Translations under genes and position numbers: made by a program
In this document: positions 56,621 through 64,000 of the stretch, piece by piece
Numbering within the stretch: position 1 is the stretch's first letter
Layout of the letters: the number at the start of each line of letters is the position of its first letter
From: Clavulina sp. PMI_390
Lineage: Eukaryota; Basidiomycota; Agaricomycetes; Cantharellales; Hydnaceae
Direction: 5' to 3'
NCBI GenBank assembly: GCA_015039315.1
Contig: WIDE01000015.1
Span: forward strand, 130,836 to 194,835
Length of the DNA: 64,000 nucleotides
Notes under the pieces: model-generated
What the model saw: only the letters and a program-made list of their open reading frames with translations
Told to the model about the DNA's origin: nothing
Databases searched by the model: none

Positions 56621-58531
56621 TCAAGCTTTCACAGCGACACTACTCAAACTCGGGAACGGGTCCTTTGCAGCAAGCACCACCATCCTCTTCTCATGCGATA
56701 TATACCCCTTGATGAATCCCCGGAAGATGAGCCCAGCAGTAATGCACTCCGCCTCATCCAGCTCATCCTCATCGCGCTCCTTTCTTTTCTGCTCGCGATC
56801 CATATCTTCATCTGCATCGCCCTCGTCCGTATCATCTTCCGCCTTAACAATCCCTCCAACAAGCTTCAGGCCTCTCCGCACGATCCCTACGGGCATCCGC
56901 TTCTTTGAGTCGGCTGAAAGCGTCTTCCATACTCTGACGAAGAACCCACGCAAGCACACCTCTCGCACGCGCGACTCCATGAGTCCCCAAACATTCTTCT
57001 GCACTAGGCGAGGTTCGGCGCGCACGAGAGCCAAGTCGAATAACCTGAGGTCGCCAGCGCGTAGGGCGCGTATGAAGGGCGTGTAAAGCGCGGCAAGATT
57101 TGGATAACGTAATGAAGAAGGCTTGGTGTCAGGGTCGGAACTTGTAGCGGATGAGGGAAGGTCCCAGGGGATGAGCGATCGTGGGGGAAGACGACCGCGC
57201 ATGAGCTGCAGCGGCACTAGATAGGTAAGAATTCGCCTAATATGGTGGAACGAAGTGTAGATACGGAGGGCAGAGAGGGATGAGTATCTGTAAACATATT
57301 CAGCACCATGAAATCACATACTCTTGATTTCGGACGATAGAGGGGTCGCTCCCTCGCCCGCACTTCGCGAATGCTGCGCTGAATTCATCGAATGCCTTCG
57401 ATTTTTGCATCGCGCGCCCACAACAAAGTCAGCTATGATTACTGCTCTCAAGGATAACGCAACTCACAAGGCTCCAGTCCTCACTTAAGAAAGCTAGCAG
57501 GCCGAAGTAATACTTGCAAGTGACCTAGGAACGTAAACCGCGAAAATGTTTTAGAATCGGCTGGCGCAAGCCTCGGTCGTAACACGGGAAGGAATGTGAA
57601 AAAAGATCCACAACCTACCTGATCGGCTTTGGGATAGTCTTCAAAGGGTGGCATATCTTTCTGTACCGTCAAGCTTCTCAGCAAGCTTTTATGTAACCCC
57701 ATTCGATCAGCAGCAATATAGCACTTTAGAGTCATCCCTACGAGGGCGTAGACTCCCCACTTGCGTGACGTGCGCATATTGCGGGTGTACAAGGCTGAGC
57801 GATCAGTCAGGCAGTTGGTGAATGCCTTGTTACATATTCGCGCGGCATCCTCGAGCGCATCGGATTTTGTCCCCTCCTTACGTGCGGCTGCATCTGCCTG
57901 ATTATACGCCCGCCGGAGAGGGGTGGATGGGGGGAAGGATTAAGATGAATGGTGCGATGATAAATGGTGAGCGATCGTGAGAATTCGAAATACGGTTTTC
58001 CTGCTTGCCTTTGCAGCAAGCTGCCGTAGCGTTCTTAGCAAGCCCAACAATGCCGGAAGAATCCATGCTGTCTGATTCAACATGAAGCGGAAGAATTGGC
58101 TAGTGTAGCGAAGGGCGGAAAGGTAAATCAATATTAACCACATCCACTAACAAGGATATTGACAACTCACTTGACGAGATGGGCCTGCTCTTGGTACGCC
58201 ACTGCATGGTTGTCATCCAGCATATGCACATTCACTTGGACCAGGGCAATGACCACTTCGTCCCATGGTGCAGCCATGCCACCTTTATACTTTTCAAGGA
58301 ACTTTCTCTATATAGATATAGGTTGCACCAATTCAAGAGCCTTTTGAGCAAACTTAACGCCATGATTCCAGATAGGCTTTAGTGGAGAGTAGAATGGATG
58401 CGTACGTCTGAGTTGCCCAACTTTTGAACGAGCAGCGTGACTTCCTTCCCGAGGGGTTGTAGTATCCTTCCTAGCCCCTCGCCATCCTGATCTGCTATCT
58501 GCACCCCGATTTTGGTGATAAAAGCTTGCAT
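56621..58531 (-). CDS. csn12: PCI-domain protein, Csn12/Thp1/PCID2 family
   Basis: Seven exons: 58531-58406, 58307-58171, 58099-58009, 57897-57619, 57524-57468, 57395-57322, 57287-56621; 476 residues. Signature parts: KAFTNCLTDRSALYTRNMR and KWGVYALVGMTLKCYIAADR, KADQVTCKYYFGLLAFLSED, RRILTYLVPLQLMRGRLP, and the winged-helix end ITAGLIFRGFIKGYISHEKR. These fit the PCI family of Csn12 / Thp1 / PCID2, which acts in TREX-2-type mRNA export and transcription coupling. An acidic insert (about residues 420-445, rich in Asp/Glu/Arg) interrupts the PCI domain. The first two exon joins rest only on phase. Intron 3 may be GC-AG. Csn12 versus Thp1 cannot be separated by eye. Confidence 0.82.
57898..58008 (-). 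other. candidate GC-AG intron in the Csn12-like gene
   Basis: Donor GCAAAG|GCAAGC fits the GC consensus; acceptor AATCAG. A GT donor 18 bases downstream (ACC|GTATTT) would also keep phase, adding six residues, so this case is undecided. Confidence 0.5.
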
Positions 58532-58893
58532 GCCGAGCAACGAGACGCAGCTCTAGTCAAGTGGCTGATCGAGAGTCTTGGTGAGATAGAGAAGACGTAT
58601 GTTCAACAGCAGTCTCCCGACGAACAAGGGCTAAGGGTCTCGTAGCTGAGGCTAGAATTCACGTAGGCGAGCCACCCAATCGAGAAATAAGGAACGAGGG
58701 GATGTTGGGGTGAGGATGGAGCGGTTATGACGGCGTTTCCCGAACACACTCCCGAGCGATCGTGCAATTGACATTCAACAATTCCGGTTCATTTATGGAA
58801 AAAGTACAAGGGCACATGCAAGAGAGATAGAGGCTATCCTAATACATCCTAAAGTTTGGCAGCCGGCTGAGCTGATGTGCTATCCTCAGGGAG
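58532..58893. other. upstream region of the Csn12-like gene
   Basis: Between two minus-strand genes: promoter of the Csn12-like gene and 3' UTR of the thioredoxin-fold gene. No other feature seen. Confidence 0.45.
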
Positions 58894-59971
58894 TCACTTG
58901 GCAGTGACGCTCGAGGCGAAGAACTGGGACCACTCCTTCTCGACCCACGCAGAGCCGATATCGTCGTTCTTGATGCCGTCCCAGACGACAGTGGGCGAAA
59001 CATGGACGCTGTTCTGACGAGCAAGCTTGACTGTGATCAATAAATCGATGAAAGAGTCATCAGAATTGTGTGTGATTCATCCAGCAGGACTGAAGAAAGA
59101 CAAGTCGCGAGAGACGAGACGAACCATGCCACTTGATGTCGGGTGTCACGGGGACACCGTCGTTTTTGGCGGGACCATCAAAGTTGAGGCTGACGAGCTC
59201 GCGGATCGCGGGGATTTTCGCTTCGCCGATCGAAGGGATCGTGCTCGCGAGCTTGAGGAGCGATTCGCGAATCTCCGTAGGAGTGGAATGTGCCGTCGGG
59301 TTATCAAAGTAGGCATCCTGACCCTTGAGCAACTGCGGGTTCACGAATATAATTCAAAGAAGGAGAAAGTGCGGGGTAGTAAGGCGGTCGGGAAAGGTGA
59401 GATGCGGCCAGTAAGTAAGTGGACGAATAAGCGCAGAAAGGAAGAATAGTGACGTCAGGAAAAGGGGCTTTAATCGAACGTAAATGAGAGAACTTACAGC
59501 TACAGTGTAATCCCAGAATGACTCGGGAGATACGCGCCCGACGGCGATAGCTACTTCGTGTGTGGGCAGGGAGAATACGTGCCTAGATCCCACCCCATTC
59601 GATAATTATAGTAACATTAAGCAAACCTAGCGGATAATGGAGTTAATGGATGAACATACCATGGCTGCACCTGGAGACGGATGAGGAGCTGGACTTTGTC
59701 CTTGAGCGCGCCTGTCGTCACAGCAGGCTTGATGACAGGCTCGATCGCATTGCGCATGATCTTGGCTGAATGTCACCCCATGCATAGAGAAACGGACAGA
59801 TCGTGAGAGCGCCAAAAGAACGACGTGATAGTTCAGAAGAGAGTAGTAAGAAGATGAGAAGGATCGCGACGGACCAGAGTACGGGCAAACATAGTCGAGG
59901 AAGATCTCAAGCGTGTGAGGAGCCAGCGGCGAGCCAATACGGAGGAACGCAAGATGAGGAGGGAGGGCCAT
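58894..59971 (-). CDS. thioredoxin-fold (DsbA-like) protein with CPYS motif
   Basis: Five exons: 59971-59875, 59765-59660, 59582-59498, 59332-59125, 59030-58894; 210 residues, all joins GT..AG in phase. Starts MALPPHLAFLRIGSPLAPHT; IFLDYVCPYSAKIMRN is strand 1 of a thioredoxin fold with CPYS in the active-site position. A helical insert follows (PESFWDYTVALLKGQDAYFD..). NSVHVSPTVVWDG carries the cis-Pro (VSPT) typical of the fold. There is no signal peptide, so it is probably cytosolic. With Ser in place of the second Cys it cannot form the usual CxxC disulfide; it may be a glutathione- or monothiol-type enzyme. Substrate unknown. Confidence 0.78.
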
Positions 59972-61563
59972 TGCTTTGTTTCTACACGATAATGAGTATT
60001 TCCGTGGGAGGCAGTCAGTGGCAAGCGATCAAGATAGACACACGGGCTTCAGAGCGGGACGAGAGGGGTAGCAAGCGTCTAGACCAACGACGAGGGTCCT
60101 TATATGCGCTGCTTGTACACCGAGGGGGAGCACGTGCAAGGAAGTTTGAAGACCGCTTTATCTACTCACTACGGTGTTATCGATAAAGAAGAAGAGGAGT
60201 GAGCTTCGCCGAATACGCGTTATGGATGGCGTTTAGATGACGGGACTCTGGGTGTTCGCCACAAGGAGTGTGATACCCATGCGCCTCTATTTCTCACGCT
60301 GATGCCACCAAAACTTTCTGCTATTGCCAGCTGATAGATCTCTCTCTGCTTGGATCAAGATACGGTTTCCAGTGTGCAGTGCTGCTATAGCGGAGTTGCG
60401 GCATTCAAAGCTTCTAGGAGACAGGATCGAGTCTCCTGCATCAACACGTTGAGTAACCGGCGTGATAATAGATCCAGAGCTGTCAAGCCCGCAATAGACG
60501 TCATGTGTCAACTCCATACCGAATTCCTCCAAAAATCAGCAGGAAAAATGTTATCAGACCAGAAATCGATTTATACATGTACGCAGTACTGTGTATACAT
60601 TATCCACACTGCGCAAACACCGACGCCTGCCGTGTACTGGCGCGGCCAATCCACGTTATACTATACTTTGCTATACTATAACCCCGAGGGAAGGGAGCAT
60701 GGAGATGATAAGCAAGGCAAGGCAAAGAAATAAAGAGTGAAGAATGGGAGAGGCGCGGAAGGAAAATGGTCGATACGTTCACAGAACGCATACGAGGAAG
60801 AATTGTAATAGCCCGTGGACTTGGAGAGATCGTTGGGATCGGGAGGACACAGCGTGTATTTTGTGTCCTTGATCGACTGACCATGATCCAAGGATGGACG
60901 GAGTGCACAGATGAGGGAGCAGAACTGGGCTGTGGATGAAGTGCAAGGTGCGCAAAAATCTCGAAGCATGTCGTGAAAGGAAGAAAAATTGCAGAGGGAA
61001 ACAAGTGTCCATCATCAAATCAAAAAGTGGCCAAAGTTTGGGATGGGCAACTATGCAAAGTGAGAAGGAGGCAGGAGTCGGCAATGTTGAATTAGGTAGG
61101 GCGGGGAGCACGTGGTATTTGGGTGTATGAGGAGTGATCAAAGTTAACAGGGCGGAAGAGAGAAACTGAAGGTGATTGGGAAAAAAACTACGTGCATACC
61201 AAAAAAAAGGGTGGATTCGATGATAGTGGACATTTCGAGAAATTGCGAGAAGGCCGAAAAAGAAAAGGAGAACGAGCCATTCATGATCCCCAAAGATGAA
61301 ACAGAAAGAAAAAATGAGATGAAGAAAATGTGGAAGATTCGATAGTGGTGTAAAAGCCGAGAAAGGTGCATTTCATTGGAGAGCTGAAGACAAGGAGAAG
61401 AAGCGATGGGAGGAGGAGGGAGGATGATGAGCGCCAGTCTCAGTAATCATCGCCTCAACTCGACTCAACTCGTGATCCAACTTCTAAACCCAACCAACAT
61501 CTTCATATGAGTGTTGTACGCATACCTGTCCAGCTCCGACCAGACGGCGACTGCATGAGAGGA
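59972..61563. other. long non-coding interval
   Basis: No supported gene. From about 60700 the plus strand is purine-rich (GA-rich, with runs such as AAAAAAAGGG near 61200), so the minus strand is pyrimidine-rich; it probably holds the 3' UTR of the gene at 61564-62812 and the promoter of the thioredoxin-fold gene. Minus-strand frames at 60600-61141 are low-complexity and unsupported. Confidence 0.5.
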
Positions 61564-62812
61564 TCACGCATTCACGCGAGGCTGCCCTGCTTCCGCTCGC
61601 CTCTCGGCAACAGAGGTAGCAGCAGCACCGAGCTTGAGCGCCACAGTAAAGTACGCATCGAGATCTACCTCGGCTGGTCGGCTGCTGCCCATGCTAGGCG
61701 TGCTCTGTCCACGTGGGCGCAAGACGCGTTTTCCGGCGACTGCAGGCAGGACAGGAGGGCGTGCTGGAATGGATGCCATCCCGATCGTTACTGGGGGTGT
61801 TGAGTCGGAGTACACCATCGCGAGGGGTTCAAGCTTCTCCGTAGTTGAGGGCGAGCCGTTGGGAGAGGCAGAGGAAAAGGAAGAAGGGGGCGAAGATGAA
61901 AGTGGTGAATCGGTGGAGAGATATACAACCTCGGGCGAGAAGGATGCGAACGATTCAAAATATTCCTCGCTCTCTTCCGAATCAGAAGAGTCATCCAAAG
62001 CCGAATCAAGCGCAATAGCGGGGCCAGTGGCAGAAATGAACGAAGGGGGATTATAAGGATAGGGATAAGGAGTTGAGCCTGGAACGTGATCGTGAGTGGC
62101 GCCTATGCCAGTAAGCGAGGCGATAGAAGTAGGAGGGATGTCGATGTGCACAGGAGAAGTAGCTTCGACATTGCTGAGAGGAGATCGCACACGCTGCGGA
62201 TGGGGGAGTGAGGCTGCTGGGCGAGGGGTTGGGATTGGTGTGGGTGGCCGCGCAACCGGCTTTCCATCAGGACCCACCGCAGCAACGGAGGATGATCTAT
62301 TGGGGAAAATTCATCGAGAATTAGAAGGAGCGGTCGGAGCAATGCCGACGGTATCGAAGGCGAAGAAGAAAAACATACAACTCAGTTATGTGACCGCCCA
62401 TCGATGCAGCACGGGAGTGTGCGATTCGATGCATCCTTGCTTGCTGCGGACTTATTTTCTGGCTGTGGAGCCCGGAGAGGGGAGAAGGATCGAGCGCCTG
62501 GGACTCTGGGAGGCGGGCCCAAGAGCCCGATGAGCTGGCAAAAGTGAGGGCGGGATCAGAATTGTTTCGCGGAGGGGTATATTCAAAGGCAGCGTGGTGC
62601 GATTGAGTAGAGATCTGGGGGTTTACTGAAGAGGAAAGGGGGAGGGAAGGGGTGGAGGCAGATGAGGCTGACGCGGAAACCGCTGCGAGAAACGGAGAAT
62701 TTCTGAGGCGTGGTGGGATGGGTCCATCGGTATTGAGCCGACTGCCGATGGTAGGGTGGCGACTGGAGCCTGCACCAGGAGTCGAGGTTCCCGAGAGCGT
62801 CGTTAGAGTCAT
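61564..62812 (-). CDS. disordered Ser/Pro-rich protein of unknown function
   Basis: Two exons, 62812-62379 and 62296-61564 (GT..AG, phase 2), 388 residues. Starts MTLTTLSGTSTPGAGSSRHP. Rich in Ser, Pro, Thr and Ala throughout, with an acidic Ser run (DSALDDSSDSEESEEYFESF) in the middle of the second exon and a basic patch (GKRVLRPRGQSTP) near the end. The last 40 residues (LDAYFTVALKLGAAATSVAE) could form a helix. No domain recognised. Codon-like composition, a clean intron and a long open frame support a real gene; phosphorylation is suggested by the many SP/TP sites but is only inference. Confidence 0.6.
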
Positions 62813-64000
62813 TTTAGTTGGGCAGAGGTGAAGAACGGCGACTAGGGGTGGTGGGGAGGATAAGGGGAAAGAAGAAAGAAGATGGGGTGTTGGGGGTTGT
62901 TGTGAATGCGGGAACAGTCGAGAGAGACCTCTTGCGTCACTGAAATATTAATACGTCTGGACCCGGCAATTGAGTCAGCCCTCGACTGCTATATCCACGC
63001 AACATCTCCCCGCAGGTGATAAGCTTACCTGGCGACTTAACTGCCCGGACCACTGGGTGATCGTCCCGGGAGAGGATGAATGAATATTCTGATGATCTGT
63101 TTGATGGATACTCAGAGATGGCCGGGGTGTAGGCCCAACGCCCGAGGGGGCTGAAGGGAGGGGAAAAGATTCCCGAGGAGGAGAGAGGGAAGAGGAGAAG
63201 AGGGGATGTAGAAAGGCTAATGATCATTACACGCTTATATATATTTTCTCCATGTGGAGCCATATGTTCTGTTCCAGGCACAGGCCAGATCCAATATGCC
63301 ATGTTCCTTGGAGCCCATGCTCCAATCGCATCGTCATACCCGTCGGCTTTACCTCAACATCTCAGTCATCGTCAGCAGCGTCACCAAGACCATCTTCAGA
63401 CACAACACCATCCATCGGTATCTCCATCCCCATTTCCTTTTTGAGCCCGCATGTGCATATGCCGTAGCTTCTCCCAATCAGCCAGTCATGTGTCAGATCA
63501 CCATAGAGGTGTTTCCGGCAGCTCCACCCCACTCTCCCATCTGCGATGGATGAAATGGGATCAGCCATACTGGCAATTCAGTGGCAAGTGGGTAGAGCTT
63601 CCGGCAGGCTCCGCCAATACGAAAGGCTGTGCTCATCTTGCGCAGCCAGCTTCTTTTTGTGGTTTCTTGCCTCATGCTTGCCTTGCACTTCTTGATGCCC
63701 ACTCGGAGTTTAGGCGAAACAGCGCCAGCTGCGCTCATCCCAATCTCCATGCCGCCCATCGTCGTCATCTATGCGCGTTACGAACCATGCCCACACGGCG
63801 CCGTCTTCATCGATCGGCGGCCGCTCGCCACCCGCCAGTCACCACTCCCAACCTCAAGGCTGCTGTTCGCGCAATCGCCATCTTCCCACACAGCATAGCT
63901 GAGGGACATTTGCTGATCAAACGACTTCCCGCAGCTTCAGCAGCAGAGTACCGTCATCTGACCGTGCCATTGACGAGTTGTCGTGCTAGTCGTTCAGCTT
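62813..64000. other. unassigned right end; possible minus-strand gene fragment
   Basis: The promoter of the disordered-protein gene lies here. A TATATATAT stretch is at about 63236-63244. Minus-strand frames 63568-63362 (WSCRKHLYGDLTHDWLIG, acidic end) and 63768-63493 contain two related motifs, GWSCRKHLYG and GGACRKLYP, but I could not join them or name a family. Confidence 0.3.

Noticed and set aside
1..64000. Biosynthetic gene cluster, mating-type locus or virus-derived element
   Set aside because: No polyketide synthase, NRPS, terpene synthase, homeodomain pair, lipopeptide pheromone, reverse transcriptase or capsid-like ORF was seen; the receptor-like genes do not match STE3 motifs.

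Overview
This is a eukaryotic window with the signature of a basidiomycete fungus. Genes carry many short introns (mostly about 50-70 bases, GT..AG with CTAAC-like branch points), start sites are close together, and the encoded proteins read as fungal housekeeping proteins. Gene families such as the fungal-type seven-helix receptors, the HGD-type protein kinases and the GH5 subfamily-5-like endoglucanases suggest an agaricomycete, most likely a Rhizoctonia/Ceratobasidium relative; that placement is inference from family resemblance. All exon maps below were joined by hand and checked for splice dinucleotides and phase.

Layout. 0.6-6.1 kb: tandem pair of a seven-helix membrane protein gene, first copy broken, second apparently intact. 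6.4-7.8 kb: F-box protein. 8.1-17.4 kb: divergent pair nup188 / class I histone deacetylase. 17.1-32.8 kb: a segmental duplication. A segment of about 4.3-4.9 kb (3' end of the deacetylase gene, a protein kinase gene and non-coding sequence) occurs twice in the same orientation. The two copies flank a block with rpn12, pre3 (divergent proteasome genes) and nup82. The first kinase copy is cut by a 965-base run of N, the second has a frameshift. 33.3-48.4 kb: a dense housekeeping run with pre10 (third proteasome gene), an enoyl-CoA hydratase/AUH-like gene, eIF3d / ist3 (divergent), a UBAC2/Dsc2-like rhomboid-fold protein, and sec10 / rix1 (divergent). 49.3-56.5 kb: three tandem GH5 endoglucanase genes with identical exon lengths. 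56.6-62.8 kb: a Csn12/Thp1-type PCI protein, a thioredoxin-fold protein and a disordered protein of unknown function. The last 1.2 kb could not be assigned.

Themes. Core cell machinery dominates: nuclear pore (nup188, nup82), proteasome (rpn12, pre3, pre10), translation, splicing, exocytosis, ribosome assembly. Four gene pairs share promoters of only 88-282 bases. Four introns can only be kept in frame with GC..AG ends, and a fifth is a good candidate. The accessory parts are local duplications: receptors, kinases with a deacetylase fragment, and secreted cellulases. I saw no CRISPR array, no transposase or reverse transcriptase ORF, and no tRNA or rRNA gene. I did not find an obviously new multi-gene system; the most unusual items are the duplication block, the GC-AG introns and the unknown ORF inside duplication copy 2.
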